The position numbers and the translations under genes were made by a program. The notes under the pieces were generated by a model. The model searched no databases and was not told the DNA's origin. It saw nothing but the letters and a program-made list of their open reading frames with translations. Below are positions 10,594 through 21,699 of a stretch of 64,000 nt of DNA, one piece after another. Origin of the DNA: Cercospora beticola (Eukaryota; Ascomycota; Dothideomycetes; Mycosphaerellales; Mycosphaerellaceae); assembly GCF_033473495.1 (NCBI RefSeq), contig NC_088938.1, positions 3,534,001 to 3,598,000 of the forward strand, written 5' to 3'. Position 1 is the first letter of the stretch. Every line of letters begins with the position of its first letter.

Positions 10594-11260
10594 ATGGCAT
10601 TGAACCCGCACAAGCAAAACAAGGTCGACGTGAGCGTACGTCTTCGTCCAATCTCCTTACCAGTCCAGCCGAACCTCGTCCCGGATGTACTGATACCGCT
10701 ATGCGAATCACTGACCCCGTTCTGGCAGTCTCTCACCGAGGAGGAGCAGAAACTCTTCCGTCTCTATGGCAAACTCCCCAACAAAAAGGATCTGTTCAGC
10801 AAGAAGCTGCAGGAGCGAAAGTACTTTGACTCGGGCGACTATGCCATGAGCAAGGCCGGCAAGAGCGATGGCGCGGGTTTGGGCGGAGGTCTAGGACGGG
10901 AGCATCCGACGTGAGTCTTCCGCAGTCCAAGAGCTCCCGGAATGGTGCGCACAAGAAGGCGAGAGTAGGCAGACGCTGACGGAATGGACATGCAGACCGG
11001 AGAACATTCCACACCTCTCTCAACAGCAATCCGCAGGCACACCCACCAGCGAGAGCGGACCTCGAGCTTCCATCTCTGGCGGTCCTACGTTGCATCCCAC
11101 CACCTCATCTGGCAATGGACAAATGGCAGGCTCGCCAGTAAAGGAAGCCAGCCACCTCCACCGCGGATCCAGTGTCGATGAAGAGGATGTGCCAGAAGAG
11201 GTCAAGGCTGCGAAGGGAACAGAGAACAGCGAGTCGTCTGCGATTCCAATACGGCAATAG
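10594..11260 (+). CDS. igo1: Endosulfine/ARPP-19 family protein (Igo1-like PP2A inhibitor)
   Basis: Exons 10594-10635, 10729-10910 and 10996-11260 are joined over introns of 93 and 85 nt; the product is 162 residues. It begins MALNPHKQNKVDVS, then LTEEEQKLFRLYGKLPNKKD. It contains the family hallmark KYFDSGDYA, whose Ser is the site phosphorylated by Greatwall/Rim15 kinases. Once phosphorylated, endosulfines bind and inhibit PP2A-B55, controlling mitotic entry and quiescence. REHPTPENIPH follows, then a Ser-rich tail. Intron 1 is a multiple of three without a stop, so an unspliced reading would wrongly insert 31 residues between DVS and LTEEE; the spliced form restores the family consensus. 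The start is placed at the conserved N-terminus. An in-phase frame continues upstream to 10141, and a long isoform cannot be excluded. Confidence 0.93.
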
Positions 11261-11919
11261 AAGTGTTGCCAGAATGGGAGTGACAAAGAGCGGAGCGCTA
11301 CGATTCACACTTTTGTTCTTGGTAGTCGCGCGAAATTGAGTCGCATGTACCTGTATGACGTGGTTGATCACGAGACGGCAGAGACTGCATTTCAGGGGCC
11401 TGGGAGATGTTCGCACAAGAACCATGAGATAACGGATGGGGGATATGCTCAATGAGGAGTCCGGCGACTTTGTCATCGATTGACTGGGCTGTGCTGAGCC
11501 GAATTGTTCGGGAGAGAAACTATACTGACGGCGCAAGAGAGAGGGAATAGCGCACGCACAGTTCATGTCCTGTACGAACAAATGTTTTAACGAGATCAAT
11601 GAATCGCCTTTTTCCCTCTTCGCATGCTACCACTGTCTAATCGACACTGGCTGGGAATGGATATGAGACGAAGAGAAAGAGGTATTGATAAGTCATCACA
11701 AGTCTTCGATCGGCTATCATACATAAAGATCCAATCTGAGACTCTATGCCTCATTTGCAGTCATTTGCAGTCATTATCACGTTAAAATGTCAATTCTTAT
11801 CCGGCAGGCCCCTCTCGAGCCACTTTCACTCCATCGCAGCCCCTCCGTTCACGTTTCCACTCTCAATACTCGATTCTCAACGAGTCCTCGGCCCCCTTCA
11901 TTCACCCTCGCCCCGACGC
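11261..11919. other. Convergent intergenic region
   Basis: This separates the 3' ends of the endosulfine gene (plus) and the F-box gene (minus). It should hold both transcript ends. I see no gene. Confidence 0.5.
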
Positions 11920-13437
11920 TCAATCTGCCTTTCTTCCTCCACTAGGAGCAAGAGGCTCAACGTACCCGCCCAGACCCACTGTCATGGTCGAAGCGTTGTT
12001 TCGAAGCACTTGCTGGACTTTCTTCCTAGCAAGACTGGCGTTGGAAGCGAGTGAGGAGATGGATGCCGGCTTGCTGTAGGTGCTGGCGGCTGAAGAAGTA
12101 GCCGCATTGGGAAATTTTGGGCTTGGGAATTCTGGGGGAGTTTCTGGGGCAGCCAATATCTTCGCGACTCGAGGACGGAGCGGTGAGGGTGTCGGTGTTG
12201 GAGGGAGATGACATTGCGAGGTATTGTGGAAAGAGGTGGAGAATGCTGGTGCTGTTGGCGGCGATAGCTGGGACTTGTCGTTGATGAAGAGATGTCGGAA
12301 CTTCTCCATCTTTCGTTTTGGCGTCTGCTCCTCGTGGGTTGGTCTCCGCGCCTTCCTTTCCTCGTCCCTCGCTTCGTCCATTCGTTCGAAAATCTCGCGT
12401 ATTGTCCATGCTTTGAGGACGAAACGTTCTGTGATGTGGCCTGCGTCCGCAGCTTTGGGTAGTCGGCTGTCGTCTTCGTACGCGTTATCCATCTCCCAGA
12501 CTGTGATGTGAATTTCGATTGGTGGAGGTTGGCATAGATACATTTTCCAGATACTTGAGTTGGGTCCCGGAAAGAGGGTGGAATTGTTCAGTGAGCATAT
12601 CTCGTACCGCGACAGTTCGCGGAGTTGCCACTCGATGTAGGGGGCGGAGACATTTTCTGCTGACGAGACAGATGACAGTGCTGGATTGGAAGAGCGACTG
12701 AAGAAGGTCTGAGGGCGGTAGTAGCGGCCTTTCCAGGCGAAGACAATGCTGTGGTCTTCTTGAAGTAGCGGAGTCATTGTGTCGCATGGAAGGTTGTCAT
12801 AGATCTGGTGAAGTTCAGATATCGTGCTGCTGATCGTGGTGAGGAAGGGGTTCAGTTTGGCCGTTTGCTGGCCGTGGTTGCCTGATGCAGGTGCGAGATA
12901 TAGCTGCTCCTTCCATTTTCGAGAAAATGTTATGGTATGACTCCAGCTCTTGCATACTCGTTGACACGTGAGCAGATCAGCTAGCGAGAGATAGTCAAAA
13001 AAGCGGTCCAGTGCTTTCGGATTGGCGAGGATCCTCTCTTTGGCATACTTTTTCGCGGCGTGCTGCTGCTTCGGTGAAGGCAGATCAAGATGAGAAGAGA
13101 AATTGATCGCGTTGGCATTTAAGTTTGTCTTCATGCTGCTCAAGTCGGAATCAAGAAGTGGTTGATTGCTGGTGAGCTTCGAAGAGGAGGCAGTGGAATG
13201 CTGATTGCAAACTTCGCTGGATGGAGTCCTCTGCGTGACCCATGGCTTTGTAAAGAGCGCAAGAAGGTTCATTGTGTGCTGAGCATGCGGACTCGGGGTT
13301 TGTGACTGCATAGCATGATCATGATCTCGTGTCGATGTCCGCGGTGTTCGTGACCGTGGCTTCTTTTGCTTCGAAGAAGGTGTCATGGGCATAGAACTGT
13401 AGCTCATGGAGAGCAATTGCGCATTGAGGTGCTCCAT
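11920..13437 (-). CDS. F-box protein
   Basis: A single exon encodes 505 residues. An F-box-like segment lies near residues 130-175 (ILANPKALDRFFDYLSLADL, then CQRVCKSWSHTI), which would bind Skp1 in an SCF ubiquitin ligase. The N-terminal 120 residues are basic and Ser/Thr-rich. A central region (WQLRELSRYEIC..) precedes a charged helix (MDEARDEERKARR). The C-terminal 120 residues are Pro/Ser-rich and end VGLGGYVEPLAPSGGRKAD. The gene lies convergent to the endosulfine gene and in tandem with the methyltransferase gene. The substrate is unknown. Confidence 0.8.
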   Translation of the reverse strand: MEHLNAQLLSMSYSSMPMTPSSKQKKPRSRTPRTSTRDHDHAMQSQTPSPHAQHTMNLLALFTKPWVTQRTPSSEVCNQHSTASSSKLTSNQPLLDSDLSSMKTNLNANAINFSSHLDLPSPKQQHAAKKYAKERILANPKALDRFFDYLSLADLLTCQRVCKSWSHTITFSRKWKEQLYLAPASGNHGQQTAKLNPFLTTISSTISELHQIYDNLPCDTMTPLLQEDHSIVFAWKGRYYRPQTFFSRSSNPALSSVSSAENVSAPYIEWQLRELSRYEICSLNNSTLFPGPNSSIWKMYLCQPPPIEIHITVWEMDNAYEDDSRLPKAADAGHITERFVLKAWTIREIFERMDEARDEERKARRPTHEEQTPKRKMEKFRHLFINDKSQLSPPTAPAFSTSFHNTSQCHLPPTPTPSPLRPRVAKILAAPETPPEFPSPKFPNAATSSAASTYSKPASISSLASNASLARKKVQQVLRNNASTMTVGLGGYVEPLAPSGGRKAD

Positions 13438-13769
13438 GTGGCCTGACTTCTGATAAGTACCGAAAGCGCGCTTCTAGTCTTGGTTGCATGAAGAATATTG
13501 CTGTTCTGACACTGAAGGAAAAGAGTCGTGCGAGACTATGCATTACCACTCAAGGAAGTGAACAACCAGTCACCTACATAATCCATGCTTTTTCAGCTGA
13601 GGGAGCACATGCTGAGAGCCTACATGTGAAAGCGAGTCCAGCTTGTGATCTGTGTGCCCTGACGAGTGAAGCATGAAGCTCATACTCGACGGTCTTGTTT
13701 GTGCTGATTAGCACCTAGCCTCATGATGTAACACGAGCCATTGAGTCTGAGGGCCGAGGCAGTAGCAGC
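13438..13769. other. Intergenic region between two minus-strand genes
   Basis: It holds the F-box gene promoter and the methyltransferase 3' end. I see no gene. Confidence 0.5.
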
Positions 13770-14459
13770 TCACAACAGGTCAAGAATGTCTTTCTCGGCA
13801 TCGTTGGCGAGCAGCTCCAGCATGCCTTTGGGTATGATTGGCTTGCCATCGCCACCCTTGACATATTTGAACGGCATTTCGATCGTCTCATTGGCCTTGA
13901 TCTTGCCATTCTCGTCTGTGATGGGAATTTCAGGACGATCAATGTACTCAATTTCGCTGAGGTTTTCTGGTAGCATAGTCAGCGCAATGTCGTCCCGCGA
14001 AGAATTTCGACAGAGCTTACTGCCCTCCTGGACAACGATTCTAGTGGTTCGCACAGCAGTATCGGTTGTCATCTGCTCGGGCCCTAGTCGACGCCCTGGA
14101 AATCCCAGCTTCCGTAGGTCACCAGTGCGATCTCTCGGAGGGTCGTCGCCGAGAATGCCGCCAAACAGAAATGCATCGAAGAGGGGTCCATCCTCTGGAC
14201 TCAGATCCTTCTCTGCTTTAGGGTCGAGCAAGCAGACTTTCTGACGAGCTTCCTGAGATGGGCAGATGGATTCTACTGTGCGCTCTGTGCGCTCGGCCTT
14301 GGGTATGACGAGCTTCTCAAACTTGTCGAATTCTGGTGTCAGTCCTGAGAGCAGGAATTTGTTTCCTGAGTTCTGGCTTTCCTCGGAGATGGCGTTGTAC
14401 TCGAGAGCCTGCCAGTCTTCCAGCTCGGGGTCGAGATGCTCAACGATGTAGGTGGCCAT
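13770..14459 (-). CDS. sfm1: SPOUT-fold protein-arginine methyltransferase Sfm1
   Basis: Exons 14021-14459 and 13770-13966 are joined over a 54-nt intron (13967-14020, GTAAGC..CCAG with GCTGAC branch site); the product is 211 residues, close to the yeast protein. It begins MATYIVEHLDPELEDW and contains GGILGDDPPRDRTGDLRKLGF, the cofactor-pocket region of the family, then MTTDTAVRTT. After splicing the next part reads VVQEGKNLSEIEYIDRPEI, which fits the family. Sfm1 methylates an arginine on ribosomal protein S3. The intron has no stop and is a multiple of three, so read-through adds 18 spurious residues. The gene is head to head with the aconitase paralogue, with 238 bases between the two start codons. 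Confidence 0.92.
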   Translation of the reverse strand: MATYIVEHLDPELEDWQALEYNAISEESQNSGNKFLLSGLTPEFDKFEKLVIPKAERTERTVESICPSQEARQKVCLLDPKAEKDLSPEDGPLFDAFLFGGILGDDPPRDRTGDLRKLGFPGRRLGPEQMTTDTAVRTTRIVVQEGSKLCRNSSRDDIALTMLPENLSEIEYIDRPEIPITDENGKIKANETIEMPFKYVKGGDGKPIIPKGMLELLANDAEKDILDLL

Positions 14460-14697
14460 TGTCAGCAGTTATACAGTCTCAAGTCTGAGAGTACGATGTA
14501 TCTTGACAGCGAGCGTAGATGTCTGCGGTTGACGCATGTGAAGAAAGCTCGGCTTGACTTTTTTGTGGGACCGGAGTGGAGAGCGCGCCAATGGGAGAGC
14601 ACAGAATAAGAATTCCGAGGTCGGCCAGTGGAATTTATACCAGCGCTAGACATTGTGTCTCTGCGAACGAGTACTGTGATTGCCATTGACAAGCAAC
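14460..14697. promoter_or_regulatory. Bidirectional promoter between sfm1 and the aconitase paralogue
   Basis: Only 238 bases separate the divergent start codons at 14459 and 14698, so both promoters and leaders must share this space. No TATA box is evident. Confidence 0.6.
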
Positions 14698-17228
14698 ATG
14701 TTGGCAGCACGAAGACCCGCAGCCGCGCGGGCGCATCTGCTGAGTCTGCCCACGGCAATCCGGCAGCAAGTCCTCTCGCGGACCCTCGCAACCGCCAGCA
14801 ATGCCTCGAGCACGCCTGCTGCCTCTTCGGTCGAGTCGCGAACGCCTCCCTACTCCAAACTCCTCAAACGCCTGCACGAGGTCCGCCGCCTGTTGCCCAA
14901 CCGCCAGCTCACCCTCGCCGAGAAGATCCTCTTCTCCCACCTCGACAATGCTGAGGAATCGCTGCTCCAAGGCACGAACAATGGCACCGATATCCGCAGC
15001 AAGGCCACGCTCAAGCTCAAGCCCGATCGCGTGGCCATGCAGGACGCCAGCGCGCAGATGGCACTGCTCCAGTTCATGAGCTGCGGCATGCCGACAACTG
15101 CCGTGCCAGCGAGCATCCACTGTGACCACATGATTGTGGGCGAGAAGGGAGCAGACATCGACGTGCCGAACAGCATCAAGGGCAACAAGGAGGTCTACGA
15201 CTTCCTGGAAAGTGCAGGAAAGCGATATGGGATTGAGTTCTGGCCTCCAGGAGCTGGTATCATCCATCAAACTGTGCTGGAGAACTACTCCGCGCCTGGG
15301 TTGATGATGCTGGGAACAGACAGCCACACGCCGAACGCAGGAGGTCTGGGAGCCATTGCTATTGGTGTGGGCGGTGCTGATGCTGTGGACGCGCTGGTCG
15401 ACGCACCTTGGGAGTTGAAGGCTCCAAAGATTCGCGGTGTTCGCTTAGAGGGCAAGCTGAGCGGATGGGCATCACCCAAGGATGTTATTCTCGCCCTTGC
15501 CGGCAAACTGACAGTACGAGGTGGAACTGGATACATCACAGAATACTTTGGTCCTGGTGTGGAGTCGCTTTCATGCACGGGCATGGCGACGATATGTATG
15601 TGAGGGCCGCATGTTAAATGAGAACCAACGCTGACAATTGACAGGCAATATGGGCGCCGAGGTGGGTGCAACCACTTCCATCTTCCCTTACACACCCACT
15701 TCGCATGGGCCGTATCTGCAAGCCACACATCGTGGTTCGATCGCTGAGCAGGCGAACGCAATCGCTGCTTCGCCAGGTGCCCACAATCTCCTGGTCGCTG
15801 ATTCGAACTGCGAATACGACGAAGTGGTAACAATTAATTTGTCTGAGCTGGAGCCTCACATCAACGGACCTTTCACGCCAGATCTCTCGACACCGCTGTC
15901 CAAGTTCAAGGAAGCCGTTAAAATGAACAAGTGGCCAGACACCTTCGGCGCGGGACTCATAGGTAGCTGCACAAATAGTTCATACGCAGACATGACTAGG
16001 GCGGAATCGCTTGTCCAGCAGGCTACTGCTGCTGGTCTGAAGCCAAAGGCGGACTTCTTCATCTCTCCTGGAAGTGAGCAAATTCGTGCTACGCTGGAAC
16101 GAGACGGCACGCTGGAGACGCTTCAAGAAGGCGGAGGCCTCGTGCTTGCTAACGCTTGCGGCCGTGAGTATTCTCTCCCCACGTTACGATGGTTATGACT
16201 GACAATCAATAGCTTGCATTGGTATGTGGTCGCGAACAGACGGGGTTCAGAAAGGCGAGGACAACGCCATCTTCACTTCCTACAACCGCAACTTTCCTGC
16301 ACGAAACGATGGCAACCGCAAGACGATGAACTTCCTCGCATCCCCCGATCTCGTGACAGCTATGTCTTACGCCGGTAGGACGGACTTCAATCCAATGACT
16401 GACAGCCTCAAAACGCCTTCCGGTGAAGAGTTCCGCTTTGAACCACCCAAGGGTACAGAGCTGCCATCTCTCGGCTTCGCCGCAGGAAATCCCATGTTCC
16501 GCCCTACGGAGCCCGTCCCCAACCCCAACGTGTCCATCGCAGTCGACCCGAACTCTAGTCGTCTTGAGTTGCTTGAGCCATTCGAGCCATTCCCAACAGG
16601 CGAATTGTCTGGCCTGAAGGTGCTGGTCAAAGTCAAAGGACAATGCACGACAGACACGATCTCTGCTGCAGGTCCGTGGTTGAAGTACAAAGGCCACCTC
16701 ACCAACATTTCTGAGAACACGCTCATTGGCGCAGTCAACGCAGAGACCGGAGAGGTTAACCAGGTCGCTGATATCGATGGGTCCAAGCACACCATTCCCG
16801 ATCTTGGCAAGAAATGGAAAGCGCAAGGTCAACCATGGCTCGTTGTCGCTGAGCACAATTATGGCGAAGGATCTGCTCGTGAGCACGCTGCCCTCCAACC
16901 CCGTTTCCTCGGCGCTAGGATCATTCTTACGAAATCTTTCGCGCGCATTCACGAGACGAATCTGAAGAAACAGGGTGTGATTCCTCTCACTTTCGAGAAC
17001 GAGGCCGATTACGATAAGATGGCGGGATGCGACGAGGTTGCAACCGAAGGACTGTACGAGATGCTCCAGGGAGGCGACAACAACGTCAACCTGATTGTGA
17101 AGAAGAAGGATTCCGGCGAGACATTCAAGGTGCCAGTCAAGCACACTTTCTCACCTGACCAAAAGTCATTCATCCTGGCCGGCTCAGCTTTGAATCTACT
17201 TGCAAAGAAGAGCCAGCAAAAGTCATGA
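14698..17228 (+). CDS. Mitochondrial aconitase-family hydratase (aconitase paralogue, possibly the homocitrate/lysine-pathway enzyme)
   Basis: Exons 14698-15595, 15645-16163 and 16213-17228 are joined over two 49-nt introns; the product is 810 residues. An Arg/Ala/Ser-rich mitochondrial presequence of about 35 residues leads into the aconitase fold. The [4Fe-4S] cysteines are present in [11 protein letters not shown] and ANACGPCIGMW, both sites intact; the second is restored only after splicing. [18 protein letters not shown] and [17 protein letters not shown] are family signatures of the active site and swivelling domain. The N-terminal domain differs from the TCA-cycle enzyme ([31 protein letters not shown]). 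It looks like the second mitochondrial aconitase of filamentous fungi, which in Aspergillus (AcoB) acts in the alpha-aminoadipate lysine pathway. The paralogue assignment is inferred from memory of the two subfamilies. Confidence 0.92.
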
Positions 17229-17720
17229 CGGGCCTTGTTCTATTCGCATGTGTCTAGCGTTTGTTTGCCTCGTAAAGATACCAACGGGCGGCGTTATCAG
17301 AGAGGTTGGAAAAAATGTACAACATATTTCGCGCACATCGATGCAGCTCGTTCAGAACTTCCGTTGCATCCGAGCGTCCACGGGTCATCCATGTCAACCT
17401 TGTCGCTGCCCGGCTGGCTCCAATGTGATGCTGCACCACAACACCGCAAGCTTGACACTGCACAACCGTCGCACGCGCGACTAAAACTGGCAAAGGAAAC
17501 TCAAAATGCCGCGATCATCGCTCCAACGTCATATACGATGTCGACGCGTTCTGCTCCACTAACGCTTCGTCAATCGGCACCACGTCCATACTACCTGCCT
17601 GTTTGGGCCCTGTACCTGCCAATGACGACGGCTCAGCCCATGACACGCTCTGACCGCCAACAGTCGGCAAGTCGCTTCCAGAAAAAACAGTGAAGACATA
17701 AAGCCCGCAAACACTCATCT
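17229..17720. other. Intergenic region, 3' end of aconitase gene and carboxypeptidase promoter
   Basis: No gene is visible. Short open frames here lack coding features. Confidence 0.5.
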
Positions 17721-19548
17721 ATGAAGCCAAGCTTCTCGTCCAAGCCTTTTCACCAAGCCACCATGGCGCTCTCAAGCTTGATCTTATTGCTTGGCTGCAC
17801 TGCAGCGGTTGTGGACGCTGGCCTCGCTGCTCGGCAGAGCATGCTGGAGAAGCGGGGTCTCAATCGACTAGCGAAGCGACAGGATCTGCAACAACAGCCC
17901 TCTTTTCCGAATCAGAGGCAGTTTTTGAATAACAAGACGCAGCCGTACTGGGTCAACGGGTCGGCTTTGCCTGAGGTCTATTTTGATATTGGAGAGAGCT
18001 ATTCTGGTTTGCTGCCGATTGATGAGTCGAAAGAGTTGTTCTTCTGGTTTGTGCCGAGTACGAATCCAGATGCGAAGGATGAGATTACAATTTGGTTGAA
18101 TGGAGGTGAGGACATATTCGCGTTATCTTGTACAGTTCAGCCTCGAATACTGATGATGCTTGGTAGGACCTGGCTGTAGCAGCATCGATGGCTTCTTTCA
18201 TGAAAATGGACCTGCGATCTGGCAGCCTGGTACATACCTTCCGGTGCCAAATACTTGGGCCTGGAGCAACTTGACGAATATGGTATTCATCGAACAGCCT
18301 GTCGGTACGGGGTTCTCGCAGGGTACTCCGAATGCGACCAATGAGGAGGATGTCGCAGCTCAGTTCCTACCATTCTGGAAGAACTTCATCGATTTGTTTG
18401 AGCTCCATGATCGCAAGGTTTACGTTACGGGAGAATCGTACGCTGGTTAGTATTGCTACATCAAACTCCAGAGTGTCGTTGCCAGCTAACATGTGCTAGG
18501 AATGTACTGCCCCTACATTTCCGCTGCGATGATCGAGCAGAATTGCACAAAATACTTTGACGTCGCAGGGATGATGATTTACGACCCCAGTATCCAGCCA
18601 CAGGTCTCCTCGGAAGTCGCAGCCTTGCCCTTTGTCAAGGCCCACTATCCCGATTTCCCATTTAACGAGACATTCACGGCATTCCTTGAGAACAGAACGC
18701 AGGCTTGCGGGTACAACGAATACATCGAGAACGGACTGCAGTTCCCACCAAAAGGCACATTCGACAACCCACCGGGCGTCAACTACACGAACAATTACAC
18801 CTTGGACGACTGTCAAGTCTTCGATCCTATCTTTGAAGCAATCTTCGAAATCAATCCCTGCTTCGATATTTATCAAGTCGGTCAAATCTGTCCTCTCCTT
18901 TGGGATGTCCTTGGGTTCCCATACCCGGCCACGTACTTCCCAGTCGGCTTCACGCAGCCTTATTTCAATCGCACCGATGTTAAGCAAGTTATTCACGCAC
19001 CAGAAAACGTGAACTGGCAAATCTGTACCGACAAGGACGTCTTTGTGGGGGACAATGGCGACACGAGTCCGCCTTCCGGTATCCAAGGAGGTCCTCTGCA
19101 GAAGGTCATCGAGAAGACGAACAATGTTATTGTTGGGCATGGAGATCTGGATATGGTACTCATTGCCAATGGAACACTGCTCACATTGAACAACTTGACT
19201 TGGAATGGCCAGCAAGGTTTCTCGAAGCCGCCTATCGATCCGTTCTATGTACCTTACGGGGACGATTATGTGAATGGTTCGATTGCAGGCTCCGGAGTCA
19301 TGGGAGGACATGTGACAGAAAGGGGTTTGACGTTTGTGGCTGTTGTGTTGTCGGGACATGAGGTTCCTGAGTATCAGCCTTCGGCAGCGTATAGGCATTT
19401 GGAGGTCTTGTTGGGGAGGGTGGGGAATTTGAGTGAGGTCAGTCCGTTTACGACGCAAAGGTATGTGGAGCAGCCAAAGTTCGAGAAGGGGCTGGGCAGG
19501 GGTACGTGGTGGCCTAATGTTGAGGAGAGGTTTACAGTCCAGGGTTAA
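17721..19548 (+). CDS. Secreted serine carboxypeptidase (S10 family)
   Basis: Exons 17721-18105, 18167-18445 and 18500-19548 are joined over introns of 61 and 54 nt. The ATG at 17763 is probably the true start because a signal peptide ([19 protein letters not shown]) follows directly and gives 556 residues; starting at 17721 adds 14 residues. A dibasic-containing propeptide ([13 protein letters not shown]) follows. The S10 motifs are WLNGGPGCSS (oxyanion hole), GESYAG with the nucleophile near Ser205, GHGDLDMVL with the likely catalytic Asp, and GHEVPEYQP with the catalytic His. Intron 1 splits WLNG-GPGC and intron 2 splits GESYA-GMY, so the motifs are complete only after splicing. There are many N-glycosylation sequons. 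Its role is C-terminal trimming of peptides in the secretory pathway or medium. Confidence 0.93.
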
Positions 19549-19891
19549 GGAGAACTGTTAGGGATCAAAAGCGATAAATTGAGATCCTTGTAGCGGATAT
19601 CCTCAGCGATGAAGAACGATGACTATGACGAATGATGAGTATGGCCATGATGAGATTGTGTGTATAGCTCCGGCTAATGAGTCTCATGGTCACTTCAGTG
19701 CATCTTTCCAACGATCAAGCTTGACCACGACACGAACTTCGTCCTACGACTCAAAAGCCGCTTCCGCTTCTTCGATCAGGTCGTCTCTCTTCACCTTCCT
19801 GTTCGACAGACTGTATCTTCCCACAGCATTGAACGTGGGGCTGCTGAACCAAAGGGCGTTCCCCGGTCGATAGTTGACAGCAATATTCAGA
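19549..19891. other. Convergent intergenic region
   Basis: 3' ends of the carboxypeptidase gene and the beta-propeller gene meet here. Nothing else is seen. Confidence 0.5.
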
Positions 19892-21054
19892 TTAAGGCGG
19901 GATCGAGCCTACGAGACCTGGAATTTGGAACTGTTGGAAGCCACCGGGGAAGTCTACGTAAGTGTACGTCAGAGTCTTGTCGTCGAAACCCGCGAGGCGA
20001 TTGTTTGAGGCGAAGTAAGACATCCAGACGCGGCCGTCGGAGGCTGGGCCTGTGTTGACGGAGCCGAAGGCGGGGTCCTGGTTTGTGCGGTAGAGTTCGA
20101 TTTTGTGGGAGCGCATGTTGATGCGGCCTGGAAAGACGGTTGATTAGCTGTGATGATATGAGAACGGATAGGATAGTGGAGACGAACCCATGCCGTTCCC
20201 CGTGAGGAGAGTAAAATACACCCAGCCGTTCTTCTCTGCTCGAACGACGGAAGGTGTCATGAGAGGAACGGGAAGGGGGTATTCTCGGAACTGTTTGGTT
20301 CTCTTGTTGAACGTAAAGATTTTGTTTCCGATGACTTCGCAACCGTAGACGAGGCCGTCAGAGGCGACGAAGACTCCTAACGGAAGGGAAAGTGGTGTTG
20401 GGATCGTGTACTGTTGAGTGAAGCGCTGCTGGCTATAGTCAAAGTATTGGAGCACGTTGCCTGTGGTTTGTGTGACCCACATGCCTTGGGCATCGGTGTA
20501 GATGTCGTTGAATGGGAAGAGGTTGCCTAGTACGTTTGGAGGGTTGTGGAAGATACGGATTCGCTTGTCACGCGTACGAAGTTGAACGAGTTGGTTGCGG
20601 ACGCCGTTGCTGGCGTAGCTGATGATCGTTAGTTTCACGTGGTAACGAACTCATTGACTGGAACGTACATATTTCCGTCGGCTCCTTCACGGATGGCACA
20701 CGAGAATGCTGTGCGGTCACCGACAGGTTTAGGAACCGTGATTGGAATTGTGGTATTGCTTGCTCCCGTGGTAAATGGGATCTCGTATTCCGTCACTGCG
20801 CCGTTGGCGGGATTGATACTGAACAGTTGATTGATGAACTGCTGTTCGCCGTAAAGAAGGCGGTCGACGGGGTTGTAAGCCATGTCACACGGACCAGATA
20901 GAGCGGTCTTCATTTGGTAGAAGGTAAATCGGCCATCTGTCGTCTGGCGAGCCTGTACGCCAGGCTTTCCTTCTGCTTCATAGACAAGGTGATCGTTGCC
21001 AGCGATGGCAGCGGCGTGTGCTGCAAGCAGCGCGACTGCGAATCTGGACAGCAT
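19892..21054 (-). CDS. Secreted beta-propeller protein (SMP-30 / virginiamycin-B-lyase-like)
   Basis: Exons 20669-21054, 20188-20618 and 19892-20127 are joined over introns of 50 and 60 nt; the product is 350 residues. A signal peptide (MLSRFAVALLAAHAAAIA) starts the protein. Propeller-blade repeats follow with the family rhythm (GPCDMAYNPVDRLLYG, EGADGNIYASNGVRNQLVQ, FNDIYTDAQGMWVTQTTGN, ASDGLVYGCEVIGNKIFTFN). Intron 1 uses GTACGT with a CTAAC branch site; splicing gives GADGNIYASNGVRN, as expected for a blade, and removes a stop. Fungal relatives are secreted proteins of unproven activity: lactonohydrolase or lyase activity is known only for distant members. The nearby carboxypeptidase is also secreted, but co-function is not implied. 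Confidence 0.85.
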
Positions 21055-21699
21055 GCTGCTGGAATTCGTCGGGATATCGACGACAGGCGGTTTGCGAAGT
21101 GCAACTAGCGAGATGGAGATGTGGAAGAGGTCGCCATGGGGCGCTTTATGGCGATGCTGAAGGACGGTAGGAGCGGTGTTTGCGGCTCTTCCATCATTGT
21201 GGCTGTTGCTGGCGCGAGCTCACAGTAGCGTGACTAGAGAATCTAGATTCCGTTATATAGATGGTAGACGAACGCTTGCCTTTGGCCGGTCTGCGATGTG
21301 GCGCTCCCTACGCATGACCTCAAAAGTCAACATGATCGCGAAAGGTTTGCAACAGGCGAGAGTCCTTAGCACTTCGTAGGCGCTTGATCTCGCCCTCCAC
21401 CACCGCAGCTGCTCGTAAGGATATAGATGAAGGTCAATCGGTGGCTTTGTCTAGAACGCCACAGATGGATCTGCGAGCCGGCATCAATCTTAAATGGCTA
21501 GCGGTGGCTTCTTTGCAGCACAAGATAGCTTAAACCCCGCTACAGACACCTCCTCTCCAGGAAGCAACCGACGGCCACGCAGCTTTCCAAATAAACAAGC
21601 AGGCAAAGGCGGCGAATGAGGTCTCGTCAGAGGCTTCTACCAATGTTGCCCAGGATCGGGAACTTGGCTGTAAGATCTGACACGCACGTGTATGTCGAT
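21055..21699. other. Intergenic region upstream of the beta-propeller gene
   Basis: It holds the promoter of the minus-strand propeller gene and the 3' end of the next minus-strand gene. No gene is seen. Confidence 0.5.

Noticed and set aside
20143..20638. Propeller-protein middle frame taken as a gene of its own, starting from a GTG
   Set aside because: It is exon 2 of the three-exon beta-propeller gene; flanking splice sites restore one frame.
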